From Methanoculleus marisnigri (GTDB lineage Archaea; Halobacteriota; Methanomicrobia; Methanomicrobiales; Methanoculleaceae): 42,268 nt of DNA. The notes beneath the pieces were generated by a model, which was not told where the DNA came from, did not search any database, and saw nothing but the letters and a program-made list of their open reading frames with translations. Location of the stretch: contig DASQ01000117.1 in NCBI GenBank assembly GCA_002503885.1, positions 1 through 42,268 on the forward strand. Direction: 5' to 3'. Shown here in pieces: positions 23,780 to 32,309 of this stretch (position 1 is the first letter of the stretch; every line of letters begins with the position of its first letter). A program made the position numbers and the translations under genes.

Positions 23780-25261
23780 ATGGTCTTTGATACAAAAGAG
23801 AGCCTGACGGACGAAGAGGTCGGCCACGGGTTAAAACTCGTCATCAGGGACGGCCTTACCACCCAGGCGATGGTGACGCTGACCGGCGGCATCTTCCTCG
23901 TAGCCTTCGCCCTGCAGCTCGGGGCATCGAATACCGTCATCGGCCTGCTCGCCGCCATCCCCCCGCTTGCAGAGCTCCTGCAGATACCCGCCATCTACAT
24001 CGTCGACCGGGTGCGCAATAGGAGGCTGGTGGTCGTCGCGGCATCACTCGCCGCCCGCCTCTGCTGGATGCCCATCATCGCGATACCGTTCTTCCTCTCA
24101 CCGGAGCAGGGGATATTCGTGCTCATCGCATCGATCGCCTTCTACGCGTCGTTCTCGGCGGTCTCCCACTGCGGCTGGAACTCCTGGATGCGGGACCTGA
24201 TACCGCAGGACAGGCTCGGGAGTTTCTTCTCCCACCGGCTGACCCTCTCCACGGTAATTGCGCTCGTCATCAGCCTCGTCGCCGGTTTCTTCATCGACTC
24301 ATGGGAGGCCGTCTTCCCGGACCTTGCAGCCTACGGCTACTCCATCCTCTTCCTCCTCGGGCTCATCGCCGGCCTCATCGGGATTACGTTCCTCGCCCGC
24401 ACGCCCGAGCCCCGGATAGCCGTCGACGACGGGGAGGACGGTCTGTTCGTCGCCATCAGAAAACCGTTCCAGGACCTCAACTTCAAAAACCTCATCATCT
24501 TCCTCGGGTCGTGGAACTTTGCCGTCAACCTTGCCTCGCCGTTCTTCACGGTCTACATGCTGCAGAGGATCGGCCTCGAGGTCTCACTCGTCATCGCTCT
24601 CAGCATTCTCAGCCAGATCATGAACATCATCTTCTACCGGTCATGGGGTCGGGTCTCCGACCGGTACTCCAACAAGTCGGTCCTTGCCGTGAGCGGCCCG
24701 CTTTTCATGCTCGCGATCTTCGCGTGGATGTTCGTCACGCTCCCCGACGTCTACGTCCTGACCTACCCCCTGCTCATACTCATCCACATCCTGATGGGGA
24801 TCTCGCTTGCAGGTGTCTCGCTTGCTTCGGGAAACATCAGCCTGAAGATGGCCCCGCAGGGCCAGGCAACCGGTTACCTTGCAGCGAGCACCTTCGCCAA
24901 CTCGGTCGCCGCCGGCGTCGCCCCGATCCTCGGCGGGCTCTTCGTGGACTTCTTTGCCGAGCGAGAACTGATCTGGACCCTGATCTGGAAAGACCCGGTG
25001 CAGGAACTCGTCTTCGTCACTCTCGACGTCCAGCAGTGGGAGTTCTTCTTCCTCTTCGCCTTCATCATCGGGCTCTACTCCCTCCACCGCCTCTCCGTGG
25101 TGCAGGAGGAGGGGGAGGCGAAGGAGCAGGAGGTCGTCGACGAACTCATCGCGGGGGTCCGGCGGGATATGCGGAACTTCTCCCCGGCAGGGGGCCTCCG
25201 GGACTTCGTGAAGTTCCCCTTCTCGTCCGTCAGGATCCGCCGGGAGAAGAAGAAGCGGTAG
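23780..25261 (+). CDS. MFS transporter
   Basis: The 493-residue integral membrane protein has about 11-12 hydrophobic spans and the overall major-facilitator layout. The N-terminal cytoplasmic segment (DEEVGHGLKLVIRDGLTT) leads into helix one. A DRVRNRR loop sits after helix two, the family's basic cytoplasmic loop, and GRVSDRYSNKS is its counterpart in the second half. The long C-terminal cytoplasmic tail is rich in Glu, then Arg/Lys (RRDMRNF, RIRREKKKR). The substrate cannot be read from sequence. The gene is alone, and a 36-nt palindrome begins 24 bases past its stop, where it may also stop transcription. Confidence 0.88.
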   Translation: MVFDTKESLTDEEVGHGLKLVIRDGLTTQAMVTLTGGIFLVAFALQLGASNTVIGLLAAIPPLAELLQIPAIYIVDRVRNRRLVVVAASLAARLCWMPIIAIPFFLSPEQGIFVLIASIAFYASFSAVSHCGWNSWMRDLIPQDRLGSFFSHRLTLSTVIALVISLVAGFFIDSWEAVFPDLAAYGYSILFLLGLIAGLIGITFLARTPEPRIAVDDGEDGLFVAIRKPFQDLNFKNLIIFLGSWNFAVNLASPFFTVYMLQRIGLEVSLVIALSILSQIMNIIFYRSWGRVSDRYSNKSVLAVSGPLFMLAIFAWMFVTLPDVYVLTYPLLILIHILMGISLAGVSLASGNISLKMAPQGQATGYLAASTFANSVAAGVAPILGGLFVDFFAERELIWTLIWKDPVQELVFVTLDVQQWEFFFLFAFIIGLYSLHRLSVVQEEGEAKEQEVVDELIAGVRRDMRNFSPAGGLRDFVKFPFSSVRIRREKKKR

Positions 25262-25284
25262 GGCGGGGGCGCTCCGATACTTTC

Positions 25285-25320
25285 GTCAACTACCCCCGGT
25301 TAAAACCGGGGGTAGTTGAC
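25285..25320. repeat. Perfect 36-nt palindrome, solo IS605-type end
   Basis: Two 17-base arms, GTCAACTACCCCCGGTT and its exact complement, flank an AA spacer. The first 28 bases are identical to 41767-41794, the right end of the TnpB element at the window edge. Both palindrome ends read GTTGAC outward, like the TTGAC-type cleavage site I recall for ISDra2. It is best read as a solo transposon end or a mini-element moved by the same transposase. Confidence 0.8.
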
Positions 25321-25359
25321 TCCTTATCAGGCCGGCCCTCCCAATAGAGATCGTTAGCG

Positions 25360-25986
25360 ATGGAGCCCACGGACGACGCCGACCAGGCGAGCGGAAGATC
25401 ACCCGGATTCCCGAAGAACAGAATCGAAGCGCTCACCGACGGCATTTTCGCCATTGCCATGACCCTCCTGGTCCTCAGCCTCGACGTCCCGGCGGGCGTC
25501 AACAACCCCTCCGCCGCCGCCGTCATGGCGATGCTTACCAATCTCGGTCCCGCCCTCTACCACTACTTCCTCGCCTTCTTCATCCTCGCTTCCTTCTGGA
25601 TAGCGCATCATGTGCAGATGCACCGCCTCCGGCATATCGATAGCCGGTTCCTCTGGATCAATATCGTTGCGCTCCTGTTCGTCACGCTGGTGCCGTTCTC
25701 CACCTCCCTCGTCGGCGACTACCCGGACGAGACCTTCGCAGCAGTCGCCTTCGAAGCAAACCTCCTGATCCTCGGCCTGCTCTTTGCCGCTCAGTGGCGG
25801 TACGCCACGCAGAATGGCAGGCTCGTCCATCCCGGCACCGACATGCAGCGCGGGAACCTGCGGGTGATGGTGGTCCCGGCCGTCTCCGTCGTCGCGATCC
25901 TGCTCGCCCTCGCCGGAATGACCTGGAGCACCGCGGCCTACGCGCTCATTCCTCTCGTGATGCACTTTCTGCCCCGGGGCCGGTGA
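25360..25986 (+). CDS. TMEM175/DUF1211 family membrane protein
   Basis: The 208-residue protein has about six hydrophobic spans and opens with the family's signature near residue 21, RIEALTDGIFAIAMTLLVL, corresponding to the RxxxFSDGVFAI filter-lining helix of prokaryotic TMEM175 channels. Prokaryotic members form tetrameric, weakly selective potassium channels. Here the serine of FSD is a threonine (LTD). The N-terminus is charged and cytoplasmic. Its end overlaps the convergent AguB-AguA gene by 41 bases. It lies 39 bases after the palindrome. Confidence 0.85.
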   Translation: MEPTDDADQASGRSPGFPKNRIEALTDGIFAIAMTLLVLSLDVPAGVNNPSAAAVMAMLTNLGPALYHYFLAFFILASFWIAHHVQMHRLRHIDSRFLWINIVALLFVTLVPFSTSLVGDYPDETFAAVAFEANLLILGLLFAAQWRYATQNGRLVHPGTDMQRGNLRVMVVPAVSVVAILLALAGMTWSTAAYALIPLVMHFLPRGR

Positions 25987-27880
25987 CGTCCGGCACGATG
26001 GACGGCTGCTGCTGGCTGATGCAGTGGATCGCGCCGAGACCCGCGACCATCGCCGTGCAGTCGATGCCGACGACCTTCCGGCCGGGGAAGACCTGCCGGA
26101 TCCGTGCCAGGGCGACCTCGTCGTTGGGGTGCCCGAAGACCGGCACCAGCACGACTGAATTCCCGATGTAGAAGTTCGCGTAGCTTGCCGGCAGCCTTTC
26201 CGCGCCGCCGACCCTCCCCGGCATAGGGAGTGGAACGACCGTTAAGGGGTTGCCGTCCTGGTCGGTCGATGCTCGAAGAATCTCATAGTTCTCCTGCAGG
26301 AGAGCGTAGTTCTCGTCGTCCTCGTTCTCCTCGAGGGCACACAGAACCGTCGTCGGGTTCACGAACCGGGCGATATCGTCGATATGACCGTCGGTGTCAT
26401 CGCCGGCGATGCCCCGCTTTAACCAGATGACGTGACCTGCGCCGAGATAGGCCTCCAGGTACGCCTCGATCTCCTCCCGGGAGAGGCGCGGGTTCCGGTT
26501 AGGGTTTAAGAGGCACGCCTCCGTCGTGATCACCGTGCCGCACCCATTCACCTCGATCGAACCGCCCTCGAGGACGATCCCGGGCGTGAAGACGGGGAGA
26601 CCCATCTCGCGGTTCATGAAGAGCGGGACCCGGGTATCCTCCATGAGCGCCGGGTACTTCTCTCCCCAGGCATTGAAGATCCAGTTCACCATCGCGAGGC
26701 TCCCGGCCTTTCTGTTGACCACGAACGTCGGCCCGTAGTCCCGGAACCAGACGTCGGCATAATCGACGACATGGAACCTGATGCCCCCCGTATCGACGCC
26801 CTCCTCCTCGAGCATCGCCTTCACCCGGATCTGCATCTTCTCGTCGGTGACGAGCAGGCTGACGGTCTCGGACCCGCGGAGCGCCGCAATCATCTCGACG
26901 TAGGCTGCCTCAACCGTTGCAAGGTCGGGGAATGTCTCCCGGTCATGGGGCCAGGAGAGCCAGACGGCATCGTGCGGCTCCCACTCCGCCGGCATGCGGT
27001 AGCCGGATCCCGCAGGGGTTCTGCCCGGCGGGAGTCTCCGGGTGAGCGCCCCGTAGGTCTCCGGCCTACGGTTCCGGAAGAAGCCCCAGCCCTCCCGGAC
27101 GGCCTCGTTTTCTGCGAAGTCGACCTCCACGACGAGGACCTCTTCGTTGGTCTCGCTCGCCCGGGCAAGGACGTTCCCGAAGGCGTCGGCGACGAACGAG
27201 CTCCCGAAGAACCGGATACTCCCCTCGTCGCCCACCCGGTTGACGGCGGCGACATGGACGCTGTTTGCTATCGCGTGGCCCCGCTGCACCGTCTCCCACG
27301 CCTCACGCCAGTCGCCTTCAGGAGGCTCCTCCCCGGCGATTCTGCCGATGGCGGTTGGGTAGAAGATGATCTCCGCGCCCATGAGCGCAACCGCCCTCGC
27401 GGCCTCCGGGAACCACTGGTCGTAACAGATGAGCACGGCAATCCGGCCATACCGGGTATCGTAGACCCGGTAGCGGTTCCCGGGCGAAAAGTAGGTCTTC
27501 TCGTAGAAGAGCGGGTCATAGGGAACATGCACCTTCCGGTAGGCGGGGAGCAGCCGTCCGTCGGCGTCGATCACCACCGCCGCGTTGTAGTGCTCGCCGG
27601 ACGCGGTCCGCTCGTAGAGCGGCACGACGATCACCACGCCGTGCTCCCGGGCAAGTGCCGAGAACGCTTCGGTCGAAGCTCCCGGGATCGTCTCGGCGTA
27701 CGCGGAGGCGTCCGTATCCTCGTACTGCGGGAAGTAGGGGACCCGAAAGAGTTCCTGCAGGCAGATAATCCGGGCGCCCTTCGCGATCGCCTGTTCTGCC
27801 ATAGCGAGGGTGCGGGCCAGGTTGCGGTCGGGGTCGTCGCCCACCGCCGTCTGGATGAGGCCGATCATTTGCGTGCTCAT
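25946..27880 (-). CDS. Fused N-carbamoylputrescine amidase / agmatine deiminase (AguB-AguA)
   Basis: One 644-residue frame joins two enzymes of agmatine breakdown to putrescine. Residues ~1-285 are a nitrilase-fold amidase with the Glu-Lys-Cys triad (LQELFRVP, YRKVHVPYD, LICYDQWFPE). After a short linker (RRLPPGRTPAGSG), residues ~300-644 are an agmatine deiminase: MPAEWEPHDAVWLSWPHDR, WFRDYGPT, DTDGHIDD and the catalytic cysteine in GAIHCISQQQP. In most organisms these are separate genes. Here intermediates could be passed within one protein. The start is set at 27880, because the TATA-like TTATATGG (27917-27924, minus strand) excludes the longest start at 27910. ATGs at 27886 and 27889 remain possible. 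Confidence 0.93.
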   Translation of the reverse strand: MSTQMIGLIQTAVGDDPDRNLARTLAMAEQAIAKGARIICLQELFRVPYFPQYEDTDASAYAETIPGASTEAFSALAREHGVVIVVPLYERTASGEHYNAAVVIDADGRLLPAYRKVHVPYDPLFYEKTYFSPGNRYRVYDTRYGRIAVLICYDQWFPEAARAVALMGAEIIFYPTAIGRIAGEEPPEGDWREAWETVQRGHAIANSVHVAAVNRVGDEGSIRFFGSSFVADAFGNVLARASETNEEVLVVEVDFAENEAVREGWGFFRNRRPETYGALTRRLPPGRTPAGSGYRMPAEWEPHDAVWLSWPHDRETFPDLATVEAAYVEMIAALRGSETVSLLVTDEKMQIRVKAMLEEEGVDTGGIRFHVVDYADVWFRDYGPTFVVNRKAGSLAMVNWIFNAWGEKYPALMEDTRVPLFMNREMGLPVFTPGIVLEGGSIEVNGCGTVITTEACLLNPNRNPRLSREEIEAYLEAYLGAGHVIWLKRGIAGDDTDGHIDDIARFVNPTTVLCALEENEDDENYALLQENYEILRASTDQDGNPLTVVPLPMPGRVGGAERLPASYANFYIGNSVVLVPVFGHPNDEVALARIRQVFPGRKVVGIDCTAMVAGLGAIHCISQQQPSIVPDVTGPGAESASREE

Positions 27881-27916
27881 CTTCATCATCTCTCCGTATC
27901 GGTAGGGCACTCAGGC

Positions 27917-27926
27917 GCCATATAAC
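27917..27926 (-). promoter_or_regulatory. TATA box of the aguB-aguA gene
   Basis: The minus strand reads TGTTATATGG. Transcription would begin near 27897, downstream of the 27910 ATG, which supports the shorter start. Confidence 0.45.
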
Positions 27927-27977
27927 AACCGCCGACCATAGCGTTATCCGGCATCGCGTCGGATCTATGCGGAAGCA

Positions 27978-28538
27978 ATGGAGTTCGCGACAACCCTCCT
28001 CATCGCCGTCGGGCTTGCGATGGATGCGTTCGCCGTCTCGATCAGCGGAGGCGCCACGATACGGGGGGGGCGGGCCAGGTATGCCCTCATCGTCGGAGCA
28101 CTCTTCGGCGGGTTCCAGGCAGGGATGCCGGTGCTCGGGTGGCTCGGCGGGGTGACTCTCGCCTCGTTCGTCGGGGCTTACGGCCCCTGGATCGCGTTCC
28201 TGCTGCTTGCCCTGATCGGCGGGAAGATGATCGTCGAGGCGGTGCGCCAGGACGACGAGAGCGTGCAGTTTGCCACCGGGAGCATGGCCACACTGCTTCT
28301 GCTCGCCGTTGCGACAAGCATCGACGCGCTCGCCGTCGGCGTCACGTTCGCCGTGCTGGATACGCCGATCTTCTGGCCCGCAGTCACGATCGGCGTTGTG
28401 ACCTTTGCCCTCTCCGCCGCCGGCGTGCTGATAGGGAGTTCGCTTGACCGGGTATTCGGGCAGAAGGTCGAGATCCTCGGCGGCGTGATCCTGATCGGCA
28501 TCGGGCTCCGAATCCTGCTCGAACATCTCTTCTTCTGA
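27978..28538 (+). CDS. mntP: Manganese efflux pump MntP
   Basis: The 186-residue protein has six predicted membrane helices in two homologous halves, each with the family's acidic signature: GLAMDAFAVSIS near residue 12 and TSIDALAVGV near residue 115. MntP exports excess manganese across the cell membrane. Length matches the family. It is divergent from the aguB-aguA gene, with starts 97 bases apart. No yybP-type manganese riboswitch was recognised in that gap. It ends four bases before the convergent DUF362 gene. Confidence 0.92.
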   Translation: MEFATTLLIAVGLAMDAFAVSISGGATIRGGRARYALIVGALFGGFQAGMPVLGWLGGVTLASFVGAYGPWIAFLLLALIGGKMIVEAVRQDDESVQFATGSMATLLLLAVATSIDALAVGVTFAVLDTPIFWPAVTIGVVTFALSAAGVLIGSSLDRVFGQKVEILGGVILIGIGLRILLEHLFF

Positions 28539-28542
28539 TACT

Positions 28543-29445
28543 TCAGGCAGTCTGGTCCAGGATCCGCCGCATATCGAGGACGAGATCTTTACTCTCGGAG
28601 TCGAGCGCGACGAGCCTGAGGTCCTGGGCCGACTTGACGCCGATACCGAGTTCCGCCGCCCGGACGATCGGGTCCATTCCAAAGATCCTGCCCCGCATCA
28701 CCTCCGGCGTCGAGCCGTAGTGCCGGAGCAGCGCAATCCCGGCAGCATCGAGGGCGACCCGATCGGTGCTCGCGAGGATGACGTTTGGAGCGATGCGGTT
28801 GCCTTGCTCGGGACCCCCGGTCGAGAACCCTTCCGTCGCATCCAGGATAGCGATATCGCAGGGGAAGAACCGGTTGATCTCGGCGATCATCCTCCTCTGG
28901 TGCGGCGACGAATGCAGCTCCGCCATGTAGTTGTAGCCGTCCGCAGGATCCCTCTTCGCCACGACACCGACCGGGTTCTTCAGGGAGAGGGAGACGTGCC
29001 CCCCGAACCGGTGGGTCTTTAAGCAGCAGGTCTGGACCACCGCATCGGCCGCCCGGAAGATCCGGGCAATCAGGAAACCCCGTTGCCAGTGGAGGCCGTC
29101 TGAGGGGATCGCCTCCCACCCCTCCGGGGGGAGGGCGTCGAGTGCCACCACCTCCGCCCCGCCCGGGCCGCGACGTCGGCGGCGCCGCGGTTCTTCAGCA
29201 CCGTGCGGGTCTCCCCCATCCCGCTCCGCTCCCCGAGCCGGACCGTCCGGGCGCCGGCATTCCGGACCTGCCCGAGGACCGCCTCCAGCATCCCGGGATG
29301 GGTCGTCGCTGTTGAAGTTTGCCTTGACCGCGACCGTCTTATCGTCGAAGGAGGGGAGGCCGACCTCGTGCCAGAGCGCTTCAACGGCGTGGTTGCGGTC
29401 CGATGCATCGATGATGTAGACTTCAGATGCCGCCGGGGATGCCAT
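28543..29445 (-). pseudogene. DUF362 family protein, frameshifted
   Basis: Both ends of the protein read in one frame: MASPAASEVYIIDASDR and VAVKANFNSDDP at the start, then from VVALDAL through QTCCLKTHRFGGHVSLSLKNPVG to the C-terminus. Between about 29161 and 29299 the sensible sequence is in another frame (HPGMLEAVLGQVRNAGARTV, then GMGETRTVLKNRG). So there are two breaks. One lies near 29300, where two bases or a longer segment are lost. The other is at a run of four G on the coding strand (29157-29160), where five are expected. The family is an uncharacterised, often iron-sulfur-linked group. The TATA at 29464-29476 points to the ATG at 29445 as a leaderless start. Confidence 0.8.
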
Positions 29446-29463
29446 GCGCGCAGAGTGCCCCGG

Positions 29464-29476
29464 CAAAATATAAAAG
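29464..29476 (-). promoter_or_regulatory. TATA box of the DUF362 gene
   Basis: The minus strand reads CTTTTATATTTTG. Transcription about 25 bases downstream would start at or beside the ATG at 29445. Confidence 0.55.
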
Positions 29477-29517
29477 TTCTATGCCGCCGGCCCGGTTCAG
29501 GAGAAAACGGCTGAATT

Positions 29518-29645
29518 GGGGGTGCGAACGTAGTGAGCTTGAGCACCGTTAGGTGCGAGGTGCGACGGGCCGGAGCTTGAGAAGACCTCCGGTCTTCCGG
29601 CGACGCCACCCGCCGTCCCGGATCCCCGGATCTCGAACACCCCCC
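29518..29645. repeat. 128-bp structured element with inverted ends
   Basis: The left end GGGGGTGCGA and the right end, read inversely (GGGGGGTGTTCGA), are imperfect inverted repeats. Inside are two tandem units, each GAGCTTGA followed by a stem-loop: 29535-29556 (GCACC-GTTA-GGTGC) and 29573-29597 (GAAGACC-TCC-GGTCTTC). A third hairpin GATCC-CC-GGATC lies at 29621-29632. No protein is convincing in it. It could be a miniature transposable element, a dispersed repeat or a small structured RNA. Confidence 0.5.
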
Positions 29646-29817
29646 ACGGAGTGGATCCGGGCGCCGCATTCGACACGTATAAGAGCATCACGAACGCAAT
29701 ACGTAGTAAAACCTCAGATATCGTAGCGACCGCGCATTCCGCGTGGAATGCTTTCAGAAGGCACGCGGCCCCGCCCCGTGTCCCTGGAAGAGTAAAAGAT
29801 ATGAGGCCAGTACAATC
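29646..29817. other. Leader region before the zinc-ribbon gene
   Basis: No gene is seen. A hairpin GCGCATTCC-GC-GTGGAATGC, slightly imperfect, spans about 29732-29752. The stretch ACACGTATAAGAGC (29673-29686) may hold a TATA for the downstream gene. Confidence 0.3.
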
Positions 29818-30273
29818 ATGACTTCCAGAATGCATACCCCCCACACCACCTGTCCCAGCTGCCACGAAGAGGTCTTCCTGGACGAACTCGTGGGCGGGCG
29901 CTGTCCCCTCTGCGGGTACTCCCTCGACGAGGACGACGGAGCGTGCAGCGAGTACGAGGAGACCCTCGAGCGCTCCGACCTCGGGTGGATGATCTTCCAA
30001 TTCTATGTCTTTAAACTGTTCTGCAACGAAGGAGCAAACCCGTTCCAGGTCATGCAGATCCTCTCCCGGTATGAGGAGCTCACCCAGTGCAATCCCGCTG
30101 ACGCGGAGATGATGCAGTTTTCTCTGGAAGTTCCGATGAGCCGCTGGGAGCGACTGCTCCCGAAGAGATGCTCAAAGTGCGGTAGAATATTCCTCTCAGG
30201 AGGAAAAGCGGTGATCTCGGGAGACCTTTCGTCCCCCGAACACCAGAAAACGTATACCTGCCCGTCCTGCTGA
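29818..30273 (+). CDS. Zinc-ribbon protein of unknown function
   Basis: The 151-residue protein has two zinc-ribbon knuckle pairs at the N-terminus (CPSC and CPLC, about 15 residues apart) and a second set at the C-terminus (CSKC and a final CPSC). A helical middle part (WMIFQFYVFKLFCNEG) separates them. Such layouts occur in archaeal nucleic-acid or complex-scaffold proteins, but the family is not recognised. The start is placed at 29818. An ATG at 29830 would also keep the first knuckle. The product ends exactly at its last cysteine, and the stop abuts the convergent proS stop with no gap. Confidence 0.7.
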   Translation: MTSRMHTPHTTCPSCHEEVFLDELVGGRCPLCGYSLDEDDGACSEYEETLERSDLGWMIFQFYVFKLFCNEGANPFQVMQILSRYEELTQCNPADAEMMQFSLEVPMSRWERLLPKRCSKCGRIFLSGGKAVISGDLSSPEHQKTYTCPSC

Positions 30274-31707
30274 TCAGTAGGTCCGGGCAACCAGGGCGGA
30301 CGTCCCGTTTTCGCCGCAGGCGATGCATGGGCCGTCCGAGACGGTGATCAGGTCCGACCGGATGTCGGACCCGAGGATGCTTGCATCCACTGCCGCCTCA
30401 ATCTTTTCTGCGCACTCCTGCGACCCGCACCAGTGCACGACTGCAACGCCGGTCTTCACCGCTGCGGCAGCCTCTTCCAGGGTCCCGGTCACGGTGATCC
30501 GGCTGGCGACGGCCTCCACTGCCGCCTTCGAAAGTTCCACCCCGAACTCTGCAAGGACGGAGCAGACCCCTTCAACGACGCCCCGCCTATCAAGCGTGGT
30601 CTTCCTGCCGTTCCGCGTAACGGCGACGACCGTGTTTGCGTCGATATCACGCGGCCCGATCTCGATCCGCAACGGGACGCCGCGCATCTCCCAGTGGTAG
30701 TACTTCGCGCCCGGGCGCATATCGCGGTCGTCCAGTTTCACGACAAACCCGGCTTTCCGGAGGTCCACCTCAAGCGCCGAGGCCGCAGAGAGCACCTCGT
30801 CGCGCCGTTTCCCGACGATGATCGGCACGATGACGACCTCTATCGGAGCAACTTCCGGCGGGAGCACGAGCCCTTTATCGTCGCCGTGGACGCTTATTGT
30901 GGCCGCGATCGACCGCTCCGAGATGCCGTAGCAGGTCTGGTAGGCATACTGCCGCTCCCCGTTCGTGTCCTCGTAGGTGATATCGTAGGTGCGGGAGAAG
31001 TGGTCGCCGAGCATGTGCGCCGTCCCTATCTGGAGCGTCTTCCCATCGGGCATGATGGTATCGACCGCGATGGTGTAGTCGGCGCCCGGGAACTTGTCCC
31101 AGCTCGGGCGGCGGGAGATGATCACCGGCACCCGGAGGCGGTCGTAGAACTCCCGGTAGAGGCCGAGCGCGACCTCGACCTGCGCCGCCGCCTCCTCCCG
31201 TGTCGCGTGCACGGTGTGCGCCTCCTTAAACGACGTGATCTCCCGGAGACGGATGAGCGGCCGGGTATGCTTCGTCTCGTAGCGGAACGTATTGACGATC
31301 TGGTAGAGTTTTAAGGGCAGGTCCTTGTGGGACCGGATCCAGAGCGAATACATCGGGTAGATGGCGGTCTCGCTCGTAGGCCGAAGAGCAAGCGGCACGT
31401 CGAGCTCGTTCTTGCCGCCGTGGGTGACCCAGTAAACCTCGTCCTCGAAGCCCTTGATGTGCGTGGCCTCTTTCATGAACTCGGTCTCGGGGATCAGGAG
31501 CGGAAACATCGTCTCCGCATGGTCGCGGTCCATCAGGTCCCGGAGTATCCCGTATGCACGTTTCCGTATGGCGAAGCCGTGAGGATACCAGACGTACAGA
31601 CCCTTTACCGGGTAGCGGACGTCCATGATCTCGGCTCGCCAGAGAATCTCGTTGTACCACTGGGAAAAATCGTCTTTCCGGGGAAGTACGCCTGTATCTT
31701 CTTCCAT
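30274..31707 (-). CDS. proS: Prolyl-tRNA synthetase (archaeal/eukaryotic type)
   Basis: The 477-residue class II synthetase charges tRNA-Pro. Motif 2 is seen as FRYETKHTRPLIRLREI and motif 3 around GISERSIAATISVHGDDKG. The anticodon domain follows (EVVIVPIIVGKR). The C-terminal zinc-binding extension has cysteines in WCGSQECA and CIACGE, and the chain ends in the characteristic terminal tyrosine (ARTY). There is no bacterial-type editing insertion. The gene ends directly against the zinc-ribbon gene. Its start lies 35 bases below the end of the next minus-strand gene, so co-transcription with the SpoIIM/DUF63 pair is possible. Confidence 0.97.
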   Translation of the reverse strand: MEEDTGVLPRKDDFSQWYNEILWRAEIMDVRYPVKGLYVWYPHGFAIRKRAYGILRDLMDRDHAETMFPLLIPETEFMKEATHIKGFEDEVYWVTHGGKNELDVPLALRPTSETAIYPMYSLWIRSHKDLPLKLYQIVNTFRYETKHTRPLIRLREITSFKEAHTVHATREEAAAQVEVALGLYREFYDRLRVPVIISRRPSWDKFPGADYTIAVDTIMPDGKTLQIGTAHMLGDHFSRTYDITYEDTNGERQYAYQTCYGISERSIAATISVHGDDKGLVLPPEVAPIEVVIVPIIVGKRRDEVLSAASALEVDLRKAGFVVKLDDRDMRPGAKYYHWEMRGVPLRIEIGPRDIDANTVVAVTRNGRKTTLDRRGVVEGVCSVLAEFGVELSKAAVEAVASRITVTGTLEEAAAAVKTGVAVVHWCGSQECAEKIEAAVDASILGSDIRSDLITVSDGPCIACGENGTSALVARTY

Positions 31708-31742
31708 CCGTCTCGTACCTCAAAAACTATCGATCTGCCTCT

Positions 31743-32309
31743 CTAAGCTATCATACTTAGGATTGCCGGCGTAATAAAAGCCTCTACAACCGCCGCAACC
31801 GCGAGGAGCGGGACGACTGCCCGGAGAAAGAGGCGAGCCGGGGGCGGGGCTCCGGCAGCGGCATCGCCGACGCCCTGCCATTCCGCGAGGAGCTCACGCC
31901 CGAGGAGGAGCCCGAGGCCCCCCGCGATGAGGAGGGCAGGGATCTCAAAGATGCCGTGCGGTACGAGTGCCGCCGCAATATAGAGCAGGCCCTGCTGCTG
32001 CCGCACGAGCTCCGTCACCGCACCGATCAGGAGCCCGTTGACCGAGAGGATCAGCGCCGTGACCACGCCGAGCGAGGCTCCCCCGAGGAAGAGGAGAAGG
32101 CAGGTGGCCAGGTTGTTTAAGAACAGTTTTCCTGCAAGGACCGCCGGGGAATCGGCGAGGAGTTCGGCTACGACCTGGTCGCGGAAGAGGCCCATGACCT
32201 CCGTGCCGACCGCCGGGTCGCGGGCCACGGCAACGACGCCGAGGCCGACCGAGACGGCAAAGAGGGCGGCCGCAAGGCCCGCGGCCCGGGCGAGGGAGCC
32301 CTCAGACAT
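31743..32309 (-). CDS. Stage II sporulation protein M-like membrane protein
   Basis: The 188-residue protein has about five hydrophobic spans and the SpoIIM/DUF95 hallmarks: FLNNLATCLLLFLGG in the centre, then LVPHGIFEIPALLIAGGLGL. Archaea do not sporulate, and the family's role there is unknown, with suggestions of membrane remodelling. Its ATG overlaps the end of the DUF63 gene by eight bases, so the two are translationally coupled. Length and motifs are complete. Confidence 0.88.
   Translation of the reverse strand: MSEGSLARAAGLAAALFAVSVGLGVVAVARDPAVGTEVMGLFRDQVVAELLADSPAVLAGKLFLNNLATCLLLFLGGASLGVVTALILSVNGLLIGAVTELVRQQQGLLYIAAALVPHGIFEIPALLIAGGLGLLLGRELLAEWQGVGDAAAGAPPPARLFLRAVVPLLAVAAVVEAFITPAILSMIA

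Noticed and set aside
26771..27925. 384-codon plus-strand open frame opposite the aguB-aguA fusion
   Set aside because: No recognisable motif. The minus strand carries both complete active sites.
27890..27977. Manganese riboswitch before mntP
   Set aside because: The gap is under 100 bases, is shared with a divergent gene, and shows no recognisable yybP-type structure.
29497..30000. 167-codon minus-strand frame across the 128-bp element and zinc-ribbon gene
   Set aside because: Half is antisense to the zinc-ribbon gene and the rest is translation of hairpin repeats.
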